Shown: positions 1-7,948, counted from the first letter of the stretch. The stretch: DNA of 37,179 nucleotides from JAAOYC01 sp036481345 (GCA_036481345.1 JAZGHU010000055.1:1-37179); one strand, 5' to 3'. Translations and numbers: made by a program. Notes: generated from the sequence alone by a model not told the origin.

Positions 1-192
1 ATCTTTTGGAGGCCCTCCTCCAATTATCTTGCTTGGATCTACAAGATATTTTACTCCTGATTCTGTTACTTGAATACCTTCTTCTTCTGATGCTTCCATT
101 GGTCTGTCTGCAAACGGTGCTTTGTCCATCTCATCAACAGGCACACAACCCATTACAAAGATTAATGCTAAAATTAGAATTATTTTTCTCAT
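1..192 (-). CDS. Lipoprotein, DUF3179-like, N-terminal part (cut by window edge)
   Basis: The first 64 residues of a protein that runs off the left edge. It opens with a short positive N-terminus and a hydrophobic run ending in a lipobox (FVMGC, Cys16), so it is probably exported and lipid-anchored. The later stretch VDPSKIIGGGPPKD resembles, from memory, the start of DUF3179 proteins, whose function is unknown. The ATG lies 1 nt after the ccdA stop, so it is the last visible gene of the rpiB-rpe-tkt-tlpA-ccdA operon. Family assignment is tentative because only the N-terminus is present. Confidence 0.7.
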   Translation of the reverse strand, partial: MRKIILILALIFVMGCVPVDEMDKAPFADRPMEASEEEGIQVTESGVKYLVDPSKIIGGGPPKD

Positions 193-193
193 T

Positions 194-880
194 TTACCCT
201 CCAAAAATTCTGAATACAAATATCAGATAGTATAAAGATATTCCTAACATTATCAATCCAGCAATTAAATTTATTGGCCTTTTCCTATCTGTCAAAAAAG
301 TAATTACAGCCTGACTTTTTGTTGCGGATATTATTGAAAATATTAGCAATGGAGCAGCCATACCCACTCCAAATAATATAAAATTAAACAGATTAGCAAT
401 AAAAGCCATTGTTGATGTTGATATTGCAAAAAGAACTGCTAAAGAAGCAGGATTGCAAGGAAGAACAATTGCTCCAAAAAAGAATCCAAAGACAAATGAA
501 GTAAAATAAGGATTTTTTGTTACAGGCGCATTTATTTTTGGGAATATCTTGCCAAAATCAACATTAAATATCAATAACAAACTAACCACTGCTAAAATTC
601 CAAATGCAATTGGACTGACAATACCTATTGCTTTTGTCAATGACTCTTGTAATAATGCTGTGAATATTAATCCAAAAACAAACATTGAAGTTATAACACC
701 AGCTGTTACTATCAACCCTAATTTAATAAATAATTTTTTAGGATCTTCTGTTTCTTGAGATATTTGGCCTGCTAGATAAGATAAAAATCCAGGATATAAA
801 GGAAGAACACAAACTGCAACTAAAGGAGCAAACAATCCAGCAATAAATGAAAGCCACAGATTAACAAATACACTTACCAT
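194..880 (-). CDS. ccdA: CcdA/DsbD-like transmembrane thiol-electron carrier
   Basis: A 228-residue protein with about six hydrophobic segments. Two membrane-embedded cysteines sit in family-like settings: Cys24 in VCVLPLYPGFLSYLAG and Cys142 in LPCNPAS. In CcdA/DsbD proteins such a pair carries electrons from cytoplasmic thioredoxin across the membrane to extracytoplasmic thiol proteins. The neighbouring tlpA gene, ending 1 nt upstream, encodes the obvious acceptor, an anchored thioredoxin. A cytochrome c maturation role is not supported since no cytochrome genes are visible; general disulfide reduction at the cell surface is the better guess. Confidence 0.88.
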   Translation of the reverse strand: MVSVFVNLWLSFIAGLFAPLVAVCVLPLYPGFLSYLAGQISQETEDPKKLFIKLGLIVTAGVITSMFVFGLIFTALLQESLTKAIGIVSPIAFGILAVVSLLLIFNVDFGKIFPKINAPVTKNPYFTSFVFGFFFGAIVLPCNPASLAVLFAISTSTMAFIANLFNFILFGVGMAAPLLIFSIISATKSQAVITFLTDRKRPINLIAGLIMLGISLYYLIFVFRIFGG

Positions 881-881
881 T

Positions 882-1412
882 TTAACATCTCTCTATCTCT
901 TGTTTTAATTCATTAGCTGATTTAACTCCTCTTCCTAATAATTTTGCTGCTCCATCTGGACAGATCAAAACAACAGGAGCTGAAGGAGCATTTACAACTG
1001 TTATTCCAAAATCATCTATCAATGCCTGAGTAACTTGTATAGGAGAAACAGTAAAGATCCAATCAAAATCATTATTTTCTGCATGTCTTATAACTTGTGC
1101 CTCTTCTTCATTTGGATCAGTATCAATGCTGATTGATATAGCTGCGTCCCCAATGTCTTCATGTAATTCTTTTATTTTCTCTTGTTGTTTTCTACAAGTA
1201 GGACACCAAACTGCAAAGCTTTCTAATAAAATTGGCTTATCAAAATCAGAGATTTTGTATGTTGTATCTGTTAGAACATCTTTAAGCTCAACATCTTTCC
1301 AGCCATCTTCCAAAGGCTCTGCCTCGCTTGTCACTTCTTCTATCTGTTCAGGAGATGTTCCATAACATCCAGTAATAATCAAACATAAAATTAAAATCAA
1401 TATTCTCTTCAT
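882..1412 (-). CDS. TlpA-like lipid-anchored thioredoxin
   Basis: A 176-residue protein. Residues 1-16 form a signal with lipobox ITGC (Cys16), so the mature protein should be anchored on the outside. A TlpA/peroxiredoxin-like thioredoxin fold follows, with active site CPTC at residues 70-73 in the setting SFAVWCPTCRKQ. The later NAPSAPVVLI stretch supplies the usual cis-proline region. The family reduces or isomerises disulfides outside the cell. Its ATG overlaps the transketolase stop (ATGA), and ccdA follows 1 nt after its own stop, so the redox pair is translationally coupled to the pentose phosphate genes. Confidence 0.88.
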   Translation of the reverse strand: MKRILILILCLIITGCYGTSPEQIEEVTSEAEPLEDGWKDVELKDVLTDTTYKISDFDKPILLESFAVWCPTCRKQQEKIKELHEDIGDAAISISIDTDPNEEEAQVIRHAENNDFDWIFTVSPIQVTQALIDDFGITVVNAPSAPVVLICPDGAAKLLGRGVKSANELKQEIERC

Positions 1413-3157
1413 TTTATCACCTTAAGAATAGCATCAGCATCTATTTTATATTTTTTTCTTAATTCTTCTGGCTTCCCTGATCTTGGAATATCTTTAACAT
1501 AAAGATGTTTTATCTTTCCCAGAACTTCTGCAACAGCTGAACCAATTCCAGCAGCATAATGATCTTCCACAACAATTACATTATTATTACATGCTTTTGC
1601 ATGTTTTATCAATTCTTTTTCATCAAGCGGCTTTACTGAGTACAAATCAATTATCCTAATGTTCTTTACTTTTTCCCAAGCTTTCAATGCTTCATGCACT
1701 GTAATGCCTGCTGCAATAACTAATGCTTTATCTTTACTACTTTTCTTCAAAACTTTAAATTTTCCAATTGGAAATCTTTCATTATTATAAATAACAGGAG
1801 TTTTTTCTCTTGTTGTTCTCAGATAAGATATCCCTTTGTGTTTTGCCATTTCTCTTGTCAGATATTCTGTTGAAACAGCATCACATGGATACAACACAAT
1901 TGAATCAGGCATACTCAAGAACATTGAAAGATCTTCTAATCCCATCTGAGAAGGACCATCTTCTCCAATACTAACACCAGCATGTGATCCAACTACTTTT
2001 ATATTGGCTCTTGAATACATTGCCATTCTTAAAAAATCATGAGCTCTTGTCCAGAATGTTGCAAATGTTGCTGCAAAAGGAACAAATCCTTGTTTTGAAA
2101 GTCCAACAGCCATTCCCACCATGTTTTGCTCAGCAATATAAGAATCAAAAGATCTTTCTGGAAACTCTTCAAAAAATGCTTGTGTCATTGTTGAATTTTT
2201 TACATCTCCATCTAATGCAACAACATTTTTATTTGCCTTTCCCAAATTAACTAAAGCACTTCCAAAAGCATTTCTTGTTGCAACCAATTCTCCTTTTCTA
2301 TAGTTATTTAGTTTAGAGTTTTTTATTTTAGGATCAAACTTATGATCTTTGATATCTGATTTAAGAGAAATATCTGCTTCTCCTATCTCTCTTAATGCTT
2401 TATCTACTTGTTTTGAATCAAGAGCCTTGCCATGAAATCCTTCTCTGTCTTCTAAAAAAGAAACACCTTTTCCTTTTCTTGTTTTTGCAATTATTGCCAA
2501 TGGTTTGTTTGTTTTTTTAGCTCTTTTTAATGCAAAAAGAATATCATTTATACTATGGCCATTAATTGTTATTGTATTCCATCCAAAAGCTTGGAATTTT
2601 TTCTTATAAACTGATAAATCATGACCATGCATTGTTGGCTGTGATTGCCCAAGCCTATTTATATCTAGAATTGCACACAAATTATTCAATTTGTAATAAG
2701 CAGCTGTATTTGCAGCTTCCCACACAGAACCTTCTGCTAACTCTCCATCTCCTAATAAAACATAGATTTTTCCTTTATTTTTCTTTATTCTTTTTGCAGC
2801 AGCCATACCAACTCCTGCTGACAATCCTTGTCCCAAGCTTCCCGTTGCAACTTTTACAAATTCTGCATTAGGGGTAGGATGCCCTTCTAAATCTGATGTT
2901 ATCTTTCTTAGATTCAAAAGCTCTTTTTTTGGAAAGAACTTTGCTTCTGCATAAGCAGACCAAAGGATTGGAGCAGCATGCCCCTTTGACATTATGAATT
3001 CATCATCTTTTTCTATCTCTGAAAAAAATAAACATGACATTATTTCTGCTGCAGACATACAAGAAGTAGGATGTCCAGATCCTGCTGCAGTTGTTGAGAT
3101 AATAGAATCTATCCTTAGCTTGTTTGCCATTAACTTTAATTGATTATTACTTACCAT
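1409..3157 (-). CDS. tkt: Transketolase, single-chain, animal-type short form
   Basis: A 582-residue thiamine-diphosphate enzyme moving two-carbon units between sugar phosphates in the non-oxidative pentose phosphate pathway. The N-terminal half has GHPTS, KGHAAP and LGQGLSAGVGMA, then the cofactor motif GDGELAEGSVWEA and DINRLGQS. The C-terminal half has IAEQNMVGMA (catalytic Glu) and GEDGPSQMGLEDLSMF. The last string and the YNNERFPIG tail resemble animal transketolases more than the E. coli enzyme, which has THQ where this has SQM. Many archaea split this enzyme into two genes; here it is one chain. It overlaps rpe by 7 nt upstream and tlpA by 4 nt downstream. Confidence 0.95.
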   Translation of the reverse strand: MVSNNQLKLMANKLRIDSIISTTAAGSGHPTSCMSAAEIMSCLFFSEIEKDDEFIMSKGHAAPILWSAYAEAKFFPKKELLNLRKITSDLEGHPTPNAEFVKVATGSLGQGLSAGVGMAAAKRIKKNKGKIYVLLGDGELAEGSVWEAANTAAYYKLNNLCAILDINRLGQSQPTMHGHDLSVYKKKFQAFGWNTITINGHSINDILFALKRAKKTNKPLAIIAKTRKGKGVSFLEDREGFHGKALDSKQVDKALREIGEADISLKSDIKDHKFDPKIKNSKLNNYRKGELVATRNAFGSALVNLGKANKNVVALDGDVKNSTMTQAFFEEFPERSFDSYIAEQNMVGMAVGLSKQGFVPFAATFATFWTRAHDFLRMAMYSRANIKVVGSHAGVSIGEDGPSQMGLEDLSMFLSMPDSIVLYPCDAVSTEYLTREMAKHKGISYLRTTREKTPVIYNNERFPIGKFKVLKKSSKDKALVIAAGITVHEALKAWEKVKNIRIIDLYSVKPLDEKELIKHAKACNNNVIVVEDHYAAGIGSAVAEVLGKIKHLYVKDIPRSGKPEELRKKYKIDADAILKVIK

Positions 3158-3762
3158 TTTCCTTGAAGTGTCTTTACAGCCTTGCTAACTTTTTTAGTTT
3201 TCTGCAGATAAGAACCAACAACAAATCTGTTTGCCCCTGCTTCTGCAGCTTGTTTAATTGTTTTTGGAGATATTCCACCATCAACTTCTATCTGGATTTT
3301 ACTTATTTTTCTTAATTCTTTTATCCTTTTTAATGTAAATTCTTGGAATTTTGCTCCATATGATCCTGGATATACAGTCATAAATAAGATCATATCAGCA
3401 TATTTTAGATAAGGCTTTATTTTCTTTAATGGTGTTCTTGGATTTAATGCAATTCCTACTTTCTTTTTTAGTTTTTTGATTTGATTTATGATTTTCTTTG
3501 GCTGTTTTGTTGATTCAATATGAAAAATAATTATATTTACTTTCTTTCCATGCTGATTAATCCAAGATTCTGGATCTTTAACCATCAACTGCGCTTCATA
3601 TTTTGCTTTTGGTAGTTTGAAATCAAATTGAAAAGATTTATTCTTTACAAACTTGCCATCCATCACATCAAGTTGAATGATTTTCTGAGATTTGACTTTT
3701 TTTATTCTTCTATCTAATTCAGATTGAGATTTTGCAATTATAGATGGAATAATAAGTTTCAT
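3151..3762 (-). CDS. rpe: Ribulose-phosphate 3-epimerase-like protein with altered metal ligands
   Basis: A 203-residue TIM barrel. Family motifs are visible: IPSI near the N-terminus, LDVMDGKFVKN at 31-41, LMVKDPESW, FHIES, NPRTPL, a YPGSYGAKF phosphate loop and IEVDGGIS. Canonical epimerases bind metal through two His and two Asp. Here both Asp are kept (LDVMDG; EVDGG) but both His positions hold Gln: Gln30 (QLD instead of HxD) and Gln58 (AQLMV instead of xHLM). The phosphate loop also reads PGSYG rather than PGFGG. Position between rpiB and tkt, overlapping both by a few bases, supports the epimerase role, but activity or metal use may differ. Confidence 0.85.
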   Translation of the reverse strand: MKLIIPSIIAKSQSELDRRIKKVKSQKIIQLDVMDGKFVKNKSFQFDFKLPKAKYEAQLMVKDPESWINQHGKKVNIIIFHIESTKQPKKIINQIKKLKKKVGIALNPRTPLKKIKPYLKYADMILFMTVYPGSYGAKFQEFTLKRIKELRKISKIQIEVDGGISPKTIKQAAEAGANRFVVGSYLQKTKKVSKAVKTLQGKW

Positions 3763-4181
3763 AATTTCTTTATTCTTCTTTTATGTCTTGGAAGTTTTGA
3801 AAAAGGCGTGTCCAAGAATATCTTAACCAATGCCTTTGCTGATAGTTTTGAAAAATACTTCCCTCTTAATGTTATTATATTTGCATCATTATCTTCTCTT
3901 GCTTTTATTGCAGAATAAATATCATACACAAATGCAGCTCTTACTCCTTTTACTCTGTTTGCAGCCATAGCCATCCCTGTCCCTGTCCCGCAAATAAGAA
4001 CACCTTTTGCATTCTTATCTTTAGCAACTGCTTTAGCTACTTGCTTTGCATAATCAGGATAATCATCCTCCTTAACATATTTTGAAGAAAAATCCTTGTA
4101 TTGGATATTGTTTTTATCTAAAAATCTTCTAATAACTTCTTTTGTAGAATATCCAGCATGATCTGCTCCTAAGTATAACAT
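3759..4181 (-). CDS. rpiB: Ribose-5-phosphate isomerase B
   Basis: A 140-residue RpiB/LacAB-family protein interconverting ribose 5-phosphate and ribulose 5-phosphate. Motifs: LGADHAG at the N-terminus, DYPDYA, and GVLICGTGTGMAMAANR with the catalytic Cys at residue 65. At the position of the ring-opening His of E. coli RpiB (RQHNDTN) this protein has Asp97 (REDNDAN). I place the start at the ATG at 4181 because GAGGTGG (4187-4193) sits 6 nt upstream of it; a GTG start 9 nt earlier would overlap that site. It is the first gene of the minus-strand operon and shares an ATGA overlap with rpe. Confidence 0.93.
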   Translation of the reverse strand: MLYLGADHAGYSTKEVIRRFLDKNNIQYKDFSSKYVKEDDYPDYAKQVAKAVAKDKNAKGVLICGTGTGMAMAANRVKGVRAAFVYDIYSAIKAREDNDANIITLRGKYFSKLSAKALVKIFLDTPFSKLPRHKRRIKKL

Positions 4182-4217
4182 AGTATCCACCTCTTTTTGT
4201 TTGTTTTATTAAGAATA

Positions 4218-4251
4218 TATTTAAATGTTGCTATACAAAAACACTTAAATA
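4218..4251. promoter_or_regulatory. Divergent promoters between rpiB and tal
   Basis: Two box A elements lie back to back. TTTAAATA on the minus strand (4218-4225) would start the rpiB operon near 4196-4200, leaving a short leader with GAGGTGG. CTTAAATA on the plus strand (4244-4251) would start tal near 4274, leaving a leader of about 15 nt with GAGGTGA (4276-4282). The two arms of the pathway are thus driven from a region of about 100 bp and could share a regulator. Confidence 0.65.
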
Positions 4252-4288
4252 GGAGAAGCCCTATTTCTTTATTTAGAGGTGAGCTTAT

Positions 4289-5110
4289 TTGAAGATATTT
4301 ATTGATTCAGCTAAATTAGATGAAATTGAACATGCTTATTGCTGTGGAATTCTAGATGGTGTCACTACTAATCCTTCTTTGATCAAGAAAGCAGTTGATG
4401 CTTTGAAAGAATCTGGAAAAAGAATTTCTGTTGAAGCTTATATTAAAAAGATTCTAATTACTGCTAAAGGAACTCCTGTCAGCTTAGAAGTCACTGATTT
4501 TACTTATGACAAGATGGTTAAGCAGGGAAAAGCCTTATTCAAAAGATTTAATCCAGTTGCAAAAAATGTTTACATAAAGATTCCAGTCAATCCAAGCTTT
4601 GAAGGACATGAAGCAGACCCGTTTGATGGAATCAAAGCAATAAAAACACTATCCAAAGCAAGAATCCCTATTAATTGTACTTTAATCTTTACACCAGAAC
4701 AAGCTTTGATGGCTGCAAAAGCAGGAGCAAAGTTTGTAAGCCCATTTGCAGGAAGAATTGACGATGCAATCAGGACTAATCATGGAATTCCATTTGACAA
4801 GACAGATTACTTTCCTTCATATGGATGGCATACTCCTCATGGAGTATTAGAAGACAATGGAATCATTTCTGGAATAGAATTAGTAAAACAATGCGTAGAC
4901 ATCTTTAAGAAACATAATATTAAAGCAGAAGTTTTAGCAGCTTCAATCAGAAATGCAAGACAAGCAAGAGAAGCAGCTTTAGTTGGAGCAGATATTGCAA
5001 CCTTGCCCCTTAAAACAATTGAAGAATTGTTAAAGCATTATAAAACTGAAGAAGGAATGAAGAAATTCACAGCTGATGTCATTCCTGAATATGTTAAATT
5101 AACAAAATGA
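4289..5110 (+). CDS. tal: Transaldolase, TalC/Fsa-type, enlarged
   Basis: A 273-residue transaldolase moving a three-carbon dihydroxyacetone unit between sugar phosphates. The Schiff-base Lys is Lys97 in YIKIPV; other motifs are FIDSAKLDEI, VTTNPSLI, INCTLIF, QALMAAKAGAKFVSPFAGRIDD and EVLAASIRN. TalC/Fsa proteins are usually about 215-220 residues. The extra length lies in a roughly 25-30 residue insert after GRIDD (about 160-190), a short insert after KIPV, and the N-terminal third. The start is TTG, supported by GAGGTGA at 4276-4282 and by the first residues MKIFIDSA matching the family. It overlaps zwf by 4 nt. Confidence 0.9.
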   Translation: MKIFIDSAKLDEIEHAYCCGILDGVTTNPSLIKKAVDALKESGKRISVEAYIKKILITAKGTPVSLEVTDFTYDKMVKQGKALFKRFNPVAKNVYIKIPVNPSFEGHEADPFDGIKAIKTLSKARIPINCTLIFTPEQALMAAKAGAKFVSPFAGRIDDAIRTNHGIPFDKTDYFPSYGWHTPHGVLEDNGIISGIELVKQCVDIFKKHNIKAEVLAASIRNARQAREAALVGADIATLPLKTIEELLKHYKTEEGMKKFTADVIPEYVKLTK

Positions 5111-6447
5111 TGTTTGTAATCTTAGGAGCAACAGGAGATTTAACAAAGAAAAAGTTGATCCCTTCTATCTATAATCTGATTCTCAAAGGAAAAGTAAAAC
5201 AAATATCTATTGTTGGAGTTAGTTTTGAACAAGCTGAAGCAGAAGCTGTTCTAAATAGATCTAAGAAATACATCAAAAATATTGATTCTAAAATATGGAA
5301 TAAATTGAAAAAGAATTTCTATTATTATCAAGCTGATTTTTATGATCAAAAGAAATTTGCAGGATTGGGTAAATTTGTAAAAAGCATTGAGAAAAATAAA
5401 TCACAAAGAATATTTTATTTAGCTACTCTTCCCCAACATTTCAAAGTTGTTGCTGATAATTTAGCTAAATGTAAATTAGTTAAAAAAGATTCAAGAGTTG
5501 TCTTTGAAAAGCCATTTGGACACAATCTAAAATCAGCAAAAGAGATCAACAGATGTATAAAAAAAGTATTTACTGAAAAGCAGATCTATAGGATTGATCA
5601 TTATCTAGGAAAAGAATTAATACAGAATATTGCTGTAGCTCGTTTCACAAATACAATATTAGAACCTCTTTGGAGCAATAAATATGTTGACCATATTCAG
5701 ATTATCTTATCAGAAGATGTTGGAATAGAAGAAAGAGGAGCATTTTATGATAAATATGGGGTGATAAGAGATGTTGTGCAGAACCATATGATGCAAATGC
5801 TAAGCTTATCTACAATGGAATCTCCTAAGAAGCTTACAGGAGACTATATCAGAGATGAGAAAGTTAAGATATTGAAAAAAGTTAAAGTTAAAGGAAAAGC
5901 AACAGTCGGACAATATATTGGCTATACAAATGAGAAAAAAATCCCTAAGAATTCTAAAACAGAGACATTTGCAGCATTAAAATTAGAGATTGATAATCCT
6001 CGTTGGAAAGGAGTTCCATTTTATCTTATTGCTGGAAAAAAGATGAAAGATAAGATAACTTCTATCTATGTTCAGTTTAAAGAATCTCCTTGTTTATTAT
6101 TTACAGGAGTTTGTAATTTCATGCCCAATTATTTAGTTATACAAATACAACCCCAAGAAGGATTTTATATCCAGATGAATGCAAAAGTTCCTGGCAAAAC
6201 AGATATCAAAGCAGTTAAACTGGATTTTTGCCATGAATGTACTTTTGGTCCTAACTCTCCTGAAGCTTATGAAAATTTATTTATGGATGTTATTAAAGGA
6301 GATCAATCTTCTTTTGTCAGAACAGATGAGATTGAACAGCAGTGGAAGATTGTTGATAGTATTAAGAAAGGAAAACTGATTAAATACAAAATTGGAACAC
6401 ATCCAAAAGAAGCTGATAAAATTAATTGGCATTTACAGGTAAAATGA
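5107..6447 (+). CDS. zwf: Glucose-6-phosphate 1-dehydrogenase
   Basis: A 446-residue bacterial-type enzyme oxidising glucose 6-phosphate to 6-phosphogluconolactone with NAD(P)+. The N-terminal nucleotide fold has GATGDLTKKKLIP (7-19). The substrate motifs EKPFGHNL and RIDHYLGKELIQN follow, with the catalytic His in the second region EDVGIEERGAFYDKYGVIRD-VVQNH. It is somewhat shorter than typical Zwf (about 480-500). Cofactor choice cannot be read. It overlaps tal by ATGA, and gnd follows about 50 nt later with a strong hairpin between. Classical Zwf is rare in archaea; transfer from bacteria is the likely origin. Confidence 0.95.
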   Translation: MMFVILGATGDLTKKKLIPSIYNLILKGKVKQISIVGVSFEQAEAEAVLNRSKKYIKNIDSKIWNKLKKNFYYYQADFYDQKKFAGLGKFVKSIEKNKSQRIFYLATLPQHFKVVADNLAKCKLVKKDSRVVFEKPFGHNLKSAKEINRCIKKVFTEKQIYRIDHYLGKELIQNIAVARFTNTILEPLWSNKYVDHIQIILSEDVGIEERGAFYDKYGVIRDVVQNHMMQMLSLSTMESPKKLTGDYIRDEKVKILKKVKVKGKATVGQYIGYTNEKKIPKNSKTETFAALKLEIDNPRWKGVPFYLIAGKKMKDKITSIYVQFKESPCLLFTGVCNFMPNYLVIQIQPQEGFYIQMNAKVPGKTDIKAVKLDFCHECTFGPNSPEAYENLFMDVIKGDQSSFVRTDEIEQQWKIVDSIKKGKLIKYKIGTHPKEADKINWHLQVK

Positions 6448-6482
6448 AACAATGTTCGGGAAACCCGAACAAGCTTCATTTT
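6441..6482 (+). other. Two-tier hairpin between zwf and gnd
   Basis: GTTCGGG (6454-6460) and CCCGAAC (6464-6470) form a perfect 7-bp stem with loop AAA. Outside it AAAATGAA (6441-6448) pairs perfectly with TTCATTTT (6475-6482). The outer stem contains the zwf stop codon TGA (6445-6447), and a short T run ends it. In RNA this could be an attenuator, a processing site or a stability element that sets the ratio of the two dehydrogenases; the distal part is also terminator-like. Confidence 0.7.
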
Positions 6483-6497
6483 TTATGAGATAAAAAA

Positions 6498-7382
6498 ATG
6501 AAATTAGGAATGGTCGGATTAGGAAGAATGGGCTATAATATGGTCCTGAATTTATTAGATCATAAGCATAAAGTTATTGTTTATGATGTTGATATGGATC
6601 CAATCAAAGATCTTGCTAAAAAAGGAGCAATTGAGTCTCATTCTGTAATGGAATTAGTCAGTAAGTTGCCTCAACCCAGAATAGTTTGGATAATGATTCC
6701 TTCTAAGTTTGTCAAAGAAAGCTTGAACAATTTAGTTCAATATCTTGATAAAGGAGACATTGTTATTGACGGCGGAAATTCTTATTACAAACATTCAATT
6801 AAAAGATATAAAAAATTAAGCAAAAAAGGAATTCATTTCTTAGATTGCGGTGTTTCTGGAGGAATTTCAGGAGCAAGAGAAGGAGCTTGTATGATGGTTG
6901 GTGGAGAAAAAAGAATTTTTAAGAAAGTTGAAAAATTGTTTAAAGATATGTGTGTTAAAGAGGGTTATGGTTATATGGGCAAAAGCGGCAGTGGACATTT
7001 TGTAAAAGGAATCCATAATGGAATTGAATATGGAATGATGGGAGCATTAGCTGAAGGATTTTCAGCAATTGAAAACCAAAAATTTGGAACTGATCTAAAA
7101 GAAGTGGCAAAAGTCTATGCTCATGGCAGCATTATTGAATCAAGATTAGCTTCTTGGTTATGGGATGCTTTTAGAACTCCCGGATTCTTGAATAAGATTT
7201 CATGTGAAGTTCCTGAAGGAGAAACAGAAGAAGAGATGGCAATGTTAGAAAAATTAGCTCCAATGCCAATCTTGCATGCAGCAAGAATAATGAGAGTTGA
7301 CACAAGAAGAGGAAAAGTCTGCGGAAAATTAATTGCAGCAATGCGTAATTTGTTTGGCGGTCATAAAGTTATTAAAAAATAA
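6498..7382 (+). CDS. gnd: 6-phosphogluconate dehydrogenase, decarboxylating, short type
   Basis: A 294-residue enzyme converting 6-phosphogluconate to ribulose 5-phosphate and CO2. It has the dinucleotide motif GLGRMG (7-12), DGGNSYY, the substrate motif CGVSGGISGAREG and the catalytic region GSGHFVKGIHNGIEYG with Lys and His-Asn. At about 300 residues it belongs to the short form related to bacterial NAD-preferring enzymes, not the 470-residue E. coli type. The start ATG is 50 nt after zwf. Together with zwf it completes the oxidative branch apart from the lactonase. Confidence 0.94.
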   Translation: MKLGMVGLGRMGYNMVLNLLDHKHKVIVYDVDMDPIKDLAKKGAIESHSVMELVSKLPQPRIVWIMIPSKFVKESLNNLVQYLDKGDIVIDGGNSYYKHSIKRYKKLSKKGIHFLDCGVSGGISGAREGACMMVGGEKRIFKKVEKLFKDMCVKEGYGYMGKSGSGHFVKGIHNGIEYGMMGALAEGFSAIENQKFGTDLKEVAKVYAHGSIIESRLASWLWDAFRTPGFLNKISCEVPEGETEEEMAMLEKLAPMPILHAARIMRVDTRRGKVCGKLIAAMRNLFGGHKVIKK

Positions 7383-7398
7383 TTGGAGGTACAAAAGA

Positions 7399-7596
7399 AT
7401 GAAAAATCTATCAAAAGGAGAGATGGTATTCAGAGTGATGGTAGGAATCTTAGTTATAGTGAGTTTATACATTGGTGCAGTAGGAACCTGGATTCTATGG
7501 ATATTAGCAGCAGTATTGATTATCACAGGTATTGCTAAATATTGCCCAGTATGTCAAATAGTTGACAAACCGAAGTTACCAGAAGGAGGCATATAA
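7399..7596 (+). CDS. Small DUF2892/YgaP-like membrane protein
   Basis: A 65-residue protein with two hydrophobic segments (about 10-27 and 29-45) ending in TGIAKYCPVC. The pattern KGEMVFRVMVG, two helices, then ITG...CP matches the YgaP-type DUF2892 membrane domain, which is often found beside sulfur or thiol genes; its function is unclear. The start at 7399 is chosen because GGAGGT lies at 7385-7390; a longer frame upstream would run into gnd. Its stop is 1 nt before the next gene. Confidence 0.75.
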   Translation: MKNLSKGEMVFRVMVGILVIVSLYIGAVGTWILWILAAVLIITGIAKYCPVCQIVDKPKLPEGGI

Positions 7597-7597
7597 A

Positions 7598-7948
7598 ATG
7601 AAAATAAAAATGCCAATGATTGTGATGATGATCTTGATGATAGCATCTATAATCTATGCTGTGCAAGGAGTAACAATGCATACTCAAGTAGATGATGCAG
7701 AAGCAGATTTTCATGCAAAGCAAGCAGCATATTTTAGTTTAGATAAATCAACAAGAGATTCAGCAGCAACAGGAAGCGATTTGAATGCGCAATTAGTAGA
7801 GATACAACAAACACCATCTGAATTATTAAGATTAAAGTTAGTTGGAGTTGGAAAAATTCTAACTGGAATCTATATCTTATTGTTCGGGATTTTGATGGCT
7901 TTAGTAATGATGCCAGGAAGATTAGGTAAAGTAATCAAGGGGAAATAA
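7598..7948 (+). CDS. Two-helix membrane protein, unknown
   Basis: A 116-residue protein of unknown function. An N-terminal membrane segment (about 4-24) and a C-terminal one (about 85-105) frame a hydrophilic stretch with an acidic segment (QVDDAEADFHAKQ) that should lie outside if both ends are inside. The start ATG at 7598 follows AGGAGG (7584-7589); an upstream in-frame start would overlap the previous gene. Last gene of the tal-zwf-gnd transcript, with a terminator on its stop codon. Confidence 0.7.
   Translation: MKIKMPMIVMMILMIASIIYAVQGVTMHTQVDDAEADFHAKQAAYFSLDKSTRDSAATGSDLNAQLVEIQQTPSELLRLKLVGVGKILTGIYILLFGILMALVMMPGRLGKVIKGK

Noticed and set aside
549..758. Plus-strand ORFs opposite ccdA, tkt and other minus-strand genes
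   Set aside because: Antisense shadows without promoter, ribosome site or recognisable motifs; the minus-strand genes have clear families.
4182..4190. GTG start for rpiB, giving three more residues
   Set aside because: The ribosome site GAGGTGG would overlap the GTG; the ATG at 4181 has proper spacing.
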